From: Psychrobacillus vulpis
GTDB taxonomy: Bacteria; Bacillota; Bacilli; Bacillales_A; Planococcaceae
Length of the DNA stretch: 52,576 nucleotides
Assembly (NCBI RefSeq): GCF_006861825.1
Contig: NZ_VDGI01000023.1
Location: 1-52,576, forward strand
Direction of reading: 5' to 3'
The position numbers and the translations under genes are program-made. Below are positions 45,118 through 52,576 of this stretch, in pieces. The first letter of the stretch is position 1. Every line of letters starts with the position of its first letter. A model generated the notes under the pieces. It saw only the letters and a list, made by a program, of their open reading frames with translations, was not told where the DNA came from and did no database searches.

Positions 45118-46471
45118 TCATATTGCCTCCAAGTGTCCGCAGCATTGGTCTAAACTTCACTCGTGTCTCTTCAAATTCATCCAATGATGTAGATTCCGCA
45201 ACTAAACCACCGCCTGCGTATAAATAAGCGTGTTCATTATCTAATAAGGCAGAGCGAATGCCAACTGCAAACTCACCATCACCTTCTGTATTAATCCAAC
45301 CAATTGGCGCAGCGTAATACCCGCGATTCATCTGCTCCGATTCTCTAATAATAGAAACTGCCTCTAGTCGTGGCTCTCCACCAAGTGCCGGGGTTGGGTG
45401 CAATGCTTCTACAAATTCAAACAAAGATGCATCTCCTTTTAACTTCCCTTCAATTGGTGTAAATAAATGCTGAATATCTCTTATTTTCATTAATTTTGGT
45501 CTAGAGGGAACTTTAACATTTTCACAATATTGATTAAATACTGTACGAATCATGTCTACAACAAATTGATGCTCTCCTAAGTTTTTACGATCAGCAAGTA
45601 AATTGTCCCCTAGTTCTTTATCTTCAACGGAGTTCTTCCCTCGTCTAACAGAACCAGCTAAACCTGCTGAATGAACATTTCCATTTTCTACTTTTACTAA
45701 TCTCTCTGGTGTTGCACCAAAGAACATTTTATCGTCTTTTTCTAATCCAAATAAATAGCTTTCTGGCTGCTCCATAGCTGTATTATAAATGGCTGTAGAA
45801 GAAGAAAATGATTCGTCGAAAGTAAGCATGAGTGATCGCCCAATGACCACTTTATTCACTTCATTGTTTCTAATTTGATTCGTAACATCTTCCACTGCTT
45901 TCAAATATTCATCTTTTAATCGATCTTTTCTTCCAATTAGCTTCGGTTTTGCGTGGACCTTTAATTCTTTTACTTGTGCAGTGTGAATTAATGCATCACG
46001 TTCATTCCGTAATTGCTCAAATGCTCCGGAACTATCTTTTTCATCCGTAATATAATGAATACTGACAAATGCCTGTTCATTCTTGATGACTAATTGAAAA
46101 GAAGAAACTGCAAAAAAGCTTGAAGGGAACGTATCCCACTCTGATTTTATTTTATTTAAAGGATCAAATGAAAAACCGCCAAAAAGGATTGGTGACACAT
46201 CTACCTTCTCTTTCAAAGAGGTTTGACACAGTTCTCTCCACTTGGATGCAATATCACTGTACCTTGTATCATCTAAATCATTTGACAAAATATGTGCATG
46301 TCCTAAACCAACTATAGTAAAGGTCTTCTCTTTATTTTGCCAGTAAAAGCGTTTCCCTTTATAACATTCGTCACCTGCCTCAAAAAAAGCATGGGCCGAT
46401 AATCTCGACACCTCTATTGTCTCTGTATAAAAACACAATGTTGACTTCTTATTACCGGTGGTGTTCGGCAT
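45110..46471 (-). CDS. menF: Isochorismate synthase
   Basis: 453 residues, chorismate-utilising (MST) enzyme. It starts menaquinone synthesis by converting chorismate to isochorismate. AGLAGSVRRGKNSVEDKELG, GEHQFVVDMIR, HPTPALGGEPR and GYYAAPIGWINTEGDGEFAV are diagnostic. The frame opens at 46567, but GGAGGTAATATTTATG places the start at 46471. It is first in the minus-strand men operon and divergent from menA. Confidence 0.93.
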   Translation of the reverse strand: MPNTTGNKKSTLCFYTETIEVSRLSAHAFFEAGDECYKGKRFYWQNKEKTFTIVGLGHAHILSNDLDDTRYSDIASKWRELCQTSLKEKVDVSPILFGGFSFDPLNKIKSEWDTFPSSFFAVSSFQLVIKNEQAFVSIHYITDEKDSSGAFEQLRNERDALIHTAQVKELKVHAKPKLIGRKDRLKDEYLKAVEDVTNQIRNNEVNKVVIGRSLMLTFDESFSSSTAIYNTAMEQPESYLFGLEKDDKMFFGATPERLVKVENGNVHSAGLAGSVRRGKNSVEDKELGDNLLADRKNLGEHQFVVDMIRTVFNQYCENVKVPSRPKLMKIRDIQHLFTPIEGKLKGDASLFEFVEALHPTPALGGEPRLEAVSIIRESEQMNRGYYAAPIGWINTEGDGEFAVGIRSALLDNEHAYLYAGGGLVAESTSLDEFEETRVKFRPMLRTLGGNMNE

Positions 46472-46726
46472 AAATATTACCTCCGTATAGATACCTTTTG
46501 AATAATTTTCTATTAAATGTGCGCCTCGGTATATTTGAGCCAAGATGAAATTCTGTGGCATACGCAAGAGGCTTAACTTTATTCAATTGGAAGTTTGTAC
46601 ATCCCAACTAAATACGGTTAAAATACTCTACCCTTAATCATACATCTTTCTACGGTTTTCGGCACACATTTAGCTACAAATATGTGCTAAAATTGAGGTT
46701 GGATTCTTTTAAAGGAGAGAAAATTT

Positions 46727-47635
46727 ATGTCACATGAACTTGAAGCCGACAAAGGCTGGCGTATTTGGTGGAAATTAACAAGACCTCATACATTAACTGC
46801 TTCATTTGCTCCGGTTTTTCTTGGAACGATGATTGCTCTATATGACACAAATATTAACTGGACTTTATTTTTTGCAATGTTATTTGCTTGTCTTCTTATA
46901 CAAGCTGCAACTAATATGTTCAATGAATATTACGATTTTGCAAGAGGGCTCGATAGTGAGAAATCAGTAGGTATTGGCGGAGCAATTGTTCGAAATGGAG
47001 TTAAACCGAAAACGGTTATGCAATTAGCGTTGTTACTTTACGGGATCGCTGCATTACTAGGACTCTATATTTGCTATGAAAGCTCTTGGTTATTATTAGT
47101 CGTTGGTGCTATTTCTATGGCAGTAGGTTACTTATACACTGGCGGACCTTACCCGATTGCATATACACCATTTGGAGAATTGTTTAGCGGATTGTTTATG
47201 GGGATGCTAATTGTATTAATTGCAGTGTTCATTCAAGTCGGATCTGTACCTAACTTTGCTATTTTACTATCTGTACCAAGTGCTTTTTTAGTAGCTGCTA
47301 TTATGCTTTCTAACAATATTCGAGACCTTGTAGGAGATAAAGAAAGTGGTAGAAAGACAATGGCTATTCTAGTAGGAAGAAAAAACGCTGTTTCTATTTT
47401 AGCTTCATACTTCATCATTTCGTATGTATGGATAATCGGACTCGTCATTTTGCAAGTTATTACTCCTTGGACATTATTAGTACTTTTAAGCATAAAAAAA
47501 CCAATGCATGCCATCAAATTATTTAGAGAAAAAGAAAAACCTCTAGAAGTAGCACCAGCTATGAAGGATACTGCTTTAACTAATACCATTTTTGTATTCC
47601 TTCTAGGTATTGGCTTACTTATTGGATACATTTAA
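46727..47635 (+). CDS. menA: 1,4-Dihydroxy-2-naphthoate polyprenyltransferase
   Basis: 302 residues, UbiA-type prenyltransferase with eight to nine membrane helices. The Asp-rich prenyl-diphosphate motif is NMFNEYYDFARGLD near residue 65, and the second is NNIRDLVGDKESGRKT near 197. It attaches the isoprenoid tail to DHNA. AAAGGAG precedes the ATG. It is divergent from menF, across a 255-base gap that should contain both promoters; none matches the consensus well. Confidence 0.95.
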   Translation: MSHELEADKGWRIWWKLTRPHTLTASFAPVFLGTMIALYDTNINWTLFFAMLFACLLIQAATNMFNEYYDFARGLDSEKSVGIGGAIVRNGVKPKTVMQLALLLYGIAALLGLYICYESSWLLLVVGAISMAVGYLYTGGPYPIAYTPFGELFSGLFMGMLIVLIAVFIQVGSVPNFAILLSVPSAFLVAAIMLSNNIRDLVGDKESGRKTMAILVGRKNAVSILASYFIISYVWIIGLVILQVITPWTLLVLLSIKKPMHAIKLFREKEKPLEVAPAMKDTALTNTIFVFLLGIGLLIGYI

Positions 47636-47643
47636 ATGGCACA

Positions 47644-47683
47644 TAAAACAGCTAGGAAGTTTAATTACTTCCTAGCTGTTTTT
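47644..47683 (+). terminator. Terminator after menA
   Basis: AAACAGCTAGGAAGT pairs with ACTTCCTAGCTGTTT, followed by T. Confidence 0.9.
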
Positions 47684-47745
47684 ATGTAAGAAAAACTAAT
47701 AAATGAAGGATTCAAATTTGTTTTCCCAAATATATAAATTCATAT

Positions 47746-47786
47746 TAATCGTCTATAGGTTAAGGCAGTTAATCTATAGACGATTA
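47746..47786. promoter_or_regulatory. 13-bp perfect inverted repeat, 15-base loop
   Basis: TAATCGTCTATAG (47746-47758) and CTATAGACGATTA (47774-47786). No T-run follows, so it is not a standard terminator. It sits between the convergent menA and anti-sigma genes. Confidence 0.5.
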
Positions 47787-47831
47787 TCATCAGAAAAAGA
47801 ATTTAATTCAATTCACTTTTTTTAGAATGTC

Positions 47832-48500
47832 TTAAGTACCTACAATTTTCTTTCCTCTAGGTTGCTTTCCATCTGCATCCGGCTCCAATGTAATTCCTAT
47901 ATTGTCAAATTTGCTAAATTTTGATGTATTCACCGTTAGGATTCCGTTTCCTTTTGGATCAGGCTTAAAGACACCCGCACTTTGACGTTGATCATTTTCT
48001 ATCAACCATACTTGGTATACTTCTTTCCCTTCCGTTTGTGGAAAACCTGTTACACTTATAACAAGTTCTTGTTGACCATTGTTATTTATCATAAATGCTT
48101 GCCCATTTATTTCGCTTAGATCCCCCTCCAAAGAGTTCAATGTCATCGAAGCAGCAATTTCACTAAATCCTTTTGTCTCGTTTGGAATTAACTGAGTAAC
48201 CAAGATAATTATACACACCAACATTGCAATACTAAGATTTGCTGTAAGTGGAGTGAATTGACTCCGGACTGTTTGAAATACTGATTTCAACTTTTCAAAC
48301 GGTGTTACATTCACTGCCTCTTCTGAGAATACAAAATTTAAAACGTCTTCTTTTAAACCAGGTGGATTGTCAACTACTTCAAAGTCAAAATGCATTGACT
48401 CCCACACCTCCTTCTCATCTGCTGACATGTCATTTGGGTTAGGGATGGAGTAGTCTGATAACCAAATATGTTCGCTTTTCTCTTTTTTGTCACTATTCAT
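47832..48500 (-). CDS. Anti-sigma factor, RskA-like
   Basis: 222 residues. The N-terminal cytoplasmic part (about 1-90) precedes one membrane helix (LSIAMLVCIIILVTQLIP near residue 90-107). The outer domain has EVYQVWLIENDQRQSAGVF and GITLEPDADGKQPRGKKIV, typical of the RskA C-terminal (anti-sigma-K) domain. It should hold the adjacent ECF sigma factor at the membrane until a signal. Its ATG overlaps the sigma gene stop. Confidence 0.85.
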   Translation of the reverse strand: MNSDKKEKSEHIWLSDYSIPNPNDMSADEKEVWESMHFDFEVVDNPPGLKEDVLNFVFSEEAVNVTPFEKLKSVFQTVRSQFTPLTANLSIAMLVCIIILVTQLIPNETKGFSEIAASMTLNSLEGDLSEINGQAFMINNNGQQELVISVTGFPQTEGKEVYQVWLIENDQRQSAGVFKPDPKGNGILTVNTSKFSKFDNIGITLEPDADGKQPRGKKIVGT

Positions 48501-49044
48501 ATCTCTCCCCCTCTCCTATGTACAGACGTAACTGTTTTAATGACTGATGTAATCGACTTTTTATAGTTCCTAAAGGTTCTTTTTCAATATTTGCTATTTC
48601 TTGAAGTGTGCAGCCTCTCCAATATAATAAATCTATTAATCTTCTTTGTTTCATTGATAATTTAGTCTTCGCATGTTGAATTATATGTACATTGTCATGA
48701 TCTTCAAATACATTTTTTGGATCCGCCATATGCTCGATCAGTTTTTCGTCTTCTTGAATTTTATAACGCTGTTCTTTTTTTACATAATCTAAACAAATAT
48801 TCCTCGTTATCGTAAGTAGCCAATTAATAAATTTTCCTTTTGATGCTTCATAACTACTTTTTGTCGTCCATAGTCTTAAGAAGACAAGCTGTGTAATTTC
48901 CTTTGCCATTTCCACTTGATTATTAGAAAATTTATAAGCATAACTATACACGAGCTTTCCATAACGATCATACAATACCTCAAGTGCATTTCGATTTTTC
49001 TTTTGCACTAAATGGAATAGTTCCTCATCATTTTTTGCTTGCAC
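48493..49044 (-). CDS. ECF-type RNA polymerase sigma factor
   Basis: 183 residues. Region 2 is EVLYDRYGKLVYSYAYKF through LVFLRLWTT, and region 4 is the helix-turn-helix CTLQEIANIEKEPLGTIKSR. The linker is short, as in ECF factors. The start is GTG with AAAGGAG upstream. It is co-expressed with the RskA-like anti-sigma gene. The nearby YxFxxD lipoprotein gene is a possible target. Confidence 0.9.
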   Translation of the reverse strand: MQAKNDEELFHLVQKKNRNALEVLYDRYGKLVYSYAYKFSNNQVEMAKEITQLVFLRLWTTKSSYEASKGKFINWLLTITRNICLDYVKKEQRYKIQEDEKLIEHMADPKNVFEDHDNVHIIQHAKTKLSMKQRRLIDLLYWRGCTLQEIANIEKEPLGTIKSRLHQSLKQLRLYIGEGERYE

Positions 49045-49137
49045 TTAATACACTCCTTTCTCGCTAAATAATTTTCTGATTTTTTCTATTGTATCAAGAA
49101 GATAGCCTTTTCATCATAAGAAAACGTTATAAACATA

Positions 49138-49172
49138 CAAAAAACAGGAGAAACCATACGAATTTCTCCTGT
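49138..49172 (-). terminator. Terminator after the lipoprotein gene
   Basis: On the minus strand ACAGGAGAAA and TTTCTCCTGT form the stem, followed by TTTTTT. Confidence 0.88.
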
Positions 49173-49181
49173 GTAGTGCTT

Positions 49182-49643
49182 TTATTTAAACACAGTACTA
49201 TTATTTATGATATACCAAACGTCTTTAACTCCTTCTCCATTTACATCCCCTTTTGCTGCATCCTTTACAAAATAATAAAGTGGATAGCCCTTATAAGTGA
49301 GTTGCTTTTCTCCATTGTCTTCTCGGATGATCTCCCCGAAATCATTCTTATCATACCCCTCGGGTATACCATAATTACCAGCTTTAACAATCGGCCAGTT
49401 TGCAAGGCAGTCATCGGTACAATTACTCTTTCCTTCTTCATCTTTTTTAAAATAATAGAGTGTCATTCCTTTGTCATCCGCTAAATAGTCTCCCACTTTT
49501 TCATTCGATAAGACTTGTAAAGCCGGTCCAGCAGATGCTGGTACTTTATCAGCATCCTTCTTCACCTCCGAATTACTAGCCCCGCATCCGGTTGCTATTG
49601 CAACAACAGTCAACAGTAATAAACCAAACAACCATTTTTTCAT
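49182..49643 (-). CDS. Secreted lipoprotein with two Yx(F/W/Y)xxD motifs
   Basis: 153 residues. The signal peptide has a lipobox near residue 18-20 (TGC). Two motifs, YYFKKD and YYFVKD, and the CTDDCLANWP cysteine pair place it in the COG4315 family of predicted lipoproteins, of unknown function. Homologues are often next to ECF sigma genes. GGAGG lies eight bases before the ATG at 49643. It has its own terminator, separating it from the sigma gene. Confidence 0.85.
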   Translation of the reverse strand: MKKWLFGLLLLTVVAIATGCGASNSEVKKDADKVPASAGPALQVLSNEKVGDYLADDKGMTLYYFKKDEEGKSNCTDDCLANWPIVKAGNYGIPEGYDKNDFGEIIREDNGEKQLTYKGYPLYYFVKDAAKGDVNGEGVKDVWYIINNSTVFK

Positions 49644-49741
49644 CTTTTTTTCCTCCAAATTCAATCTTTTTTATGTTCATTAAAGGAAACGATTGAAGAA
49701 GTGAAACGGTTTGAATTATTTTTTACCAAATGAAAATAATT

Positions 49742-49761
49742 TCATTAGTGATCACTAATGA
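49742..49761. promoter_or_regulatory. 20-bp perfect palindrome upstream of the lipoprotein gene
   Basis: TCATTAGTGATCACTAATGA is fully self-complementary. It lies about 100 bases before the lipoprotein ATG and is a candidate dimeric-regulator operator. The stretch 49762-49982 holds no gene I can recognise. Confidence 0.5.
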
Positions 49762-49982
49762 CGTTTTGCGCATTTAAAATTTAGAACAAGTATGAAAACA
49801 CACTGTTCTGCATATTTTTGTTTTCATTCTTGAACCAACCGTTCTTTGGCTTCTATGAGGAAAGCTTTTTGACCTTAAGAGGAATTTGCTATGAGTGAAC
49901 GGAAGAGCGCTGAAGGGTAATGCAAAACCTTTGGGGTAAATAAAGCTTTCAGTTAATCCATAATCTATTATCTTCTAAACAA

Positions 49983-50019
49983 CAAAAAAAGGTAATCAAA
50001 TGAATGATTACCTTTTTTA
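49983..50019 (-). terminator. Terminator of the rRNA-tRNA operon
   Basis: AAGGTAATCA and TGATTACCTT form the stem with T/A-runs on both sides, directly after tRNA-Glu. Confidence 0.88.
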
Positions 50020-50026
50020 TAGTCTA

Positions 50027-50098
50027 TGACCCCTACGGGATTCGAACCCGTGTTACCGCCGTGAAAGGGCGGTGTCTTAACCGCTTGACCAAGGGGCC
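50027..50098 (-). tRNA. tRNA-Glu (TTC)
   Basis: Cloverleaf; anticodon loop CTTTCAC. No CCA is encoded. Last tRNA of the array. Confidence 0.97.
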
Positions 50099-50104
50099 AA
50101 CATA

Positions 50105-50195
50105 TGGCGGAGAAGGAGGGATTTGAACCCTCGCGCCGGTTACCCGACCTACACCCTTAGCAGGGGCGCCTCTTCAGCCACTTGAGTACTTCCCC
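50105..50195 (-). tRNA. tRNA-Ser (GCT)
   Basis: Long variable arm; anticodon loop CTGCTAA; CCA encoded. Confidence 0.97.
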
Positions 50196-50198
50196 ATA

Positions 50199-50274
50199 TG
50201 GCTCCGAAGGTAGGACTCGAACCTACGACCAATCGGTTAACAGCCGATTGCTCTACCACTGAGCTACTTCGGAA
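50199..50274 (-). tRNA. tRNA-Asn (GTT)
   Basis: Anticodon loop CTGTTAA; CCA encoded. Confidence 0.97.
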
Positions 50275-50277
50275 TAA

Positions 50278-50354
<77 letters not shown>

Positions 50355-50359
50355 ATTAG

Positions 50360-50433
50360 TGGAGCGGGTGAAGAGAATCGAACTCTCATCATCAGCTTGG
50401 AAGGCTGAGGTTTTACCACTAAACTACACCCGC
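50360..50433 (-). tRNA. tRNA-Gly (TCC)
   Basis: Anticodon loop CTTCCAA; CCA encoded. Only six bases separate it from tRNA-Phe; in the trnB array of B. subtilis tRNA-His lies between these two. Confidence 0.97.
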
Positions 50434-50439
50434 ATAAAA

Positions 50440-50515
50440 TGGTGGCTCAGGACGGAATCGAACCGCCGACACAAGGATTTTCAGTCCTTTGCTCTACCGA
50501 CTGAGCTACTGAGCC
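50440..50515 (-). tRNA. tRNA-Phe (GAA)
   Basis: Anticodon loop CTGAAAA; CCA encoded. A 164-base spacer separates it from tRNA-Asp; it contains a CGTACTTTGGTACG palindrome and an imperfect ~20-base direct repeat, with no tRNA. Confidence 0.97.
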
Positions 50516-50679
50516 CCTTCAGTTTGCACTAAGCTGCACATCTCTTTGTCAGCTACACTCGTTCAATCAGTCACGTACTTTGGTACGTTTCTTCCTTCAC
50601 TCGATTGCTTCCTTGACCTGTTTGCTTATTCCAAACTTTATTTCGATTTGTGCTAAGCAACAAATCTCTAAAAATTAAA

Positions 50680-50755
50680 TGGCGGTCCCGACCGGGATCG
50701 AACCGGCGATCTCCTGCGTGACAGGCAGGCATGTTAACCGCTACACCACGGGACC
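50680..50755 (-). tRNA. tRNA-Asp (GTC)
   Basis: Anticodon loop CTGTCAC; CCA encoded. Confidence 0.97.
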
Positions 50756-50758
50756 ATT

Positions 50759-50823
<65 letters not shown>

Positions 50824-50835
<12 letters not shown>

Positions 50836-51060
50836 ACAGTATTATAGTTGCAATTTAAATCTACTACGCTCGAAGAAAGTAGGACACCTGCTTCGACTTC
50901 GTCTGCATCGGTGTTAATCGTCATCTTCGTTTGACGATTTGCTCCACCCCGCGACAATATTATAGTTGCAATTTAAATCTACTACGCATTTAGTGAGTTT
51001 TACGTCTTCCACGCTACGCTTGCGTCGACGTTAATCGCTTTCTTCGTAAAGCGATTTGCT
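50824..51060. repeat. Diverged tandem duplication of the fMet 5' end and spacer
   Basis: GCTCCACCCCGCGACA, then TATTATAGTTGCAATTTAAA and TCTACTACGC, occurs at 50824 and again at 50941 (period 117). On the minus strand the second copy carries the first 13 or so bases of the initiator tRNA without the rest. Both units end in TTAATCG and CGATTT hairpin-like words, while their middles have diverged. Confidence 0.8.
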
Positions 51061-51076
51061 AATAGTTTTTAAAAAA

Positions 51077-51169
51077 TGGAGGAGGAAGAGGGATTCGAAC
51101 CCCCGCGCGGTATGACCCGCCTGTCGGTTTTCAAGACCGATCCCTTCAGCCAGACTTGGGTATTCCTCC
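51077..51169 (-). tRNA. tRNA-Ser (TGA)
   Basis: Long variable arm; anticodon loop CTTGAAA; CCA encoded. Confidence 0.97.
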
Positions 51170-51179
51170 GTGGTATTGA

Positions 51180-51256
51180 TGGTGGACCTTGCAGGACTCG
51201 AACCTGCGACCGGACGGTTATGAGCCGTCTGCTCTAACCAACTGAGCTAAAGGTCC
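51180..51256 (-). tRNA. tRNA-Ile2 (CAT, lysidine type)
   Basis: The anticodon is CAT, but the body GGACCTTTAGCTCAGTTGG matches the minor tRNA-Ile that TilS converts to read AUA. CCA encoded. Confidence 0.85.
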
Positions 51257-51262
51257 TTAAGA

Positions 51263-51336
51263 TGGCGGCAGAGGGAGTCGAACCCACGACCTTTCGGGTA
51301 TGAACCGAATGCTCTAGCCAGCTGAGCTACGCCGCC
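51263..51336 (-). tRNA. Elongator tRNA-Met (CAT)
   Basis: Body GGCGGCGTAGCTCAGCTGGC; anticodon loop TTCATAC. No CCA tail is encoded beyond A73. Confidence 0.92.
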
Positions 51337-51358
51337 AAGGATATTAAATTATTCTACA

Positions 51359-51434
51359 TGGTGGAGCCTAGCGGGATCGAACCGCTGACCTCCTGCGTGC
51401 AAGGCAGGCGCTCTCCCAGCTGAGCTAAGGCCCC
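51359..51434 (-). tRNA. tRNA-Ala (TGC)
   Basis: Anticodon loop CTTGCAC; CCA encoded. Confidence 0.97.
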
Positions 51435-51447
51435 ATTTATAATTAAC

Positions 51448-51524
51448 TGGTCGGGAAGACAGGATTCGAACCTGCGACCCCTTGGTCCCAAACCAAGTGC
51501 TCTACCAAGCTGAGCTACTTCCCG
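51448..51524 (-). tRNA. tRNA-Pro (TGG)
   Basis: Anticodon loop TTTGGGA; CCA encoded. Confidence 0.97.
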
Positions 51525-51530
51525 TATATA

Positions 51531-51607
<77 letters not shown>

Positions 51608-51626
51608 ATATACTTTTTCATAAAAG

Positions 51627-51717
51627 TGGTGCCGAGGACCGGAATCGAACCGGTACGGTAGTCACCTACCGCAGGATTTTAAGTCCTGTGCGTCTGCCAG
51701 TTCCGCCACCCCGGCAC
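51627..51717 (-). tRNA. tRNA-Leu (TAA)
   Basis: Long variable arm; anticodon loop CTTAAAA; CCA encoded. Confidence 0.97.
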
Positions 51718-51730
51718 TTAAATGAATCTT

Positions 51731-51805
51731 TGGAGCGGAAGACGAGGTTCGAACTCGCGACCCCCACCTTGGCAAGGTGGTGTTCTACCACTGAACTACT
51801 TCCGC
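51731..51805 (-). tRNA. tRNA-Gly (GCC)
   Basis: Anticodon loop TTGCCAA; CCA encoded. Confidence 0.97.
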
Positions 51806-51822
51806 TCGGTTATTAAATTAAA

Positions 51823-51907
51823 TGGTGCGGGTGAAGGGAGTCGAACCCCCACGCCTTGCGGCGCTAGATCCTAAGTCTAGTGCGTCTGCCAGTTCCGCCA
51901 CACCCGC
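51823..51907 (-). tRNA. tRNA-Leu (TAG)
   Basis: Anticodon loop CTTAGGA; CCA encoded. Confidence 0.97.
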
Positions 51908-51928
51908 ATAATTAATTTTTTGAAAAAA

Positions 51929-52004
51929 TGGTGAGCCATGAAGGACTCGAACCTTCGACCCTCTGATTAAAAGTCAGATGCTCTACCAACTGAGCTAATG
52001 GCTC
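51929..52004 (-). tRNA. tRNA-Lys (TTT)
   Basis: Anticodon loop CTTTTAA; CCA encoded. Confidence 0.97.
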
Positions 52005-52014
52005 TAAAAATGAC

Positions 52015-52090
<76 letters not shown>

Positions 52091-52105
52091 AAGTGTAGTA
52101 ATTTA

Positions 52106-52181
52106 TGGTGGAGGATGACGGGCTCGAACCGCCGACCCTCTGCTTGTAAGGCAGATGCTCTCCCAGCTGAGCTAATCCTCC
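52106..52181 (-). tRNA. tRNA-Val (TAC)
   Basis: Anticodon loop CTTACAA; CCA encoded. First tRNA after the 5S gene. Confidence 0.97.
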
Positions 52182-52239
52182 TGGGCAATAAAAATATAAC
52201 AAGATAAAAAGTAAACCCGATTTTATGTATTTATTGCAA

Positions 52240-52355
<116 letters not shown>

Positions 52356-52473
52356 CTTGAATAATGAAAGACAAGTTTTATTATAACCACTCTTTTAGAA
52401 TATTACAAGTGTTTTTTTTATTTTTTTGTTCTTTCAAAACTGGATAAACGACATTTTGACAAACAAATTCTAT

Positions 52474-52576
52474 TTGGTTAAGTCCTCGATCGATTAGTAT
52501 TCGTCAGCTGCACGTGTCGCCACGCTTCCACCCCGAACCTATCTACCTCATCGTCTTTGAGGGATCTTACTTACTT
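52474..52576 (-). rRNA. rrl: 23S ribosomal RNA, 3' end (partial)
   Basis: Minus-strand sequence with GAAGCGTGGCGACACGTG and ending GAGGACTTAACCAA is the 3' terminus of 23S rRNA. The gene runs past the window edge. Confidence 0.95.

Noticed and set aside
51180-51256. Second elongator tRNA-Met
   Set aside because: The anticodon is CAT, but the body matches the lysidine-modified tRNA-Ile2, and the array order agrees.

Overview
The window is low-GC Firmicutes chromosome. Gene content and order resemble the ytnP-trmB to men/rrnB region of Bacillus subtilis. Several runs carry B. subtilis ytn/ytl/ytq/yto-type genes, there are Trp and Leu T-boxes and an S-box, and a trnB-like tRNA array follows an rRNA operon. 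AT-rich genes separated by GC-rich palindromic intergenic repeats suggest a Planococcaceae-type bacillus such as Psychrobacillus or Lysinibacillus. The genus is a guess.

Layout. 1-9.4 kb (mostly minus): a tightly overlapping run pepV-dat-thpR-ytlQ-ytlR-trmB-ytnP, a small HTH gene on plus, then an rsuA-type pseudouridine synthase and a MurJ-like flippase. 9.5-13.6 kb (plus): an HI0933-type flavoprotein, a repeat block, and trpE-trpG under a Trp T-box with no other trp genes. 14-20.8 kb (minus): a DUF2691-like gene, a nested repeat, leuS with a Leu T-box, a CoA-transferase pair and an MFS transporter. 21-24.4 kb (plus): radical SAM and methyltransferase genes of the YtqAB type, then a type III polyketide synthase with its isoprenylcysteine-methyltransferase-like partner. 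24.4-33.3 kb: malic enzyme, purC, a YtpA-like protein that lacks the nucleophile serine, YtoA, metK with a SAM riboswitch, divergent pckA, YtmA and YtkD. 33.3-38.2 kb: a CPBP protease, small proteins, YjfB, a TsdA-like dihaem cytochrome behind an Fnr-type palindrome, Dps, YidD and a zinc-binding lipoprotein. 38.2-40.2 kb: a graveyard of an amidohydrolase fragment, a frameshifted IS1182-type transposase fragment, triply nested repeats and a 247-bp tandem duplication. 40.2-47.6 kb: menF-D-H-B-E (minus) with menA divergent; no menC. 47.8-49.7 kb: an ECF sigma/anti-sigma pair and a YxFxxD-motif lipoprotein. 50-52.6 kb (minus): 20 tRNAs, 5S and the 3' end of 23S rRNA.

How the genes work together. 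Central metabolism is prominent: pckA, malic enzyme and CoA transferase handle C4/C2 carbon, metK supplies SAM to the several methyltransferases here, and the men cluster makes menaquinone, the electron carrier that cytochrome-linked respiration uses. I see no defence island, prophage or CRISPR. The most unusual material is the layered repeat biology, the Fnr-type site before the cytochrome gene, the Ser-less YtpA, the missing tRNA-His together with a partial duplication of the initiator tRNA, and several short ORFs with good ribosome binding sites.
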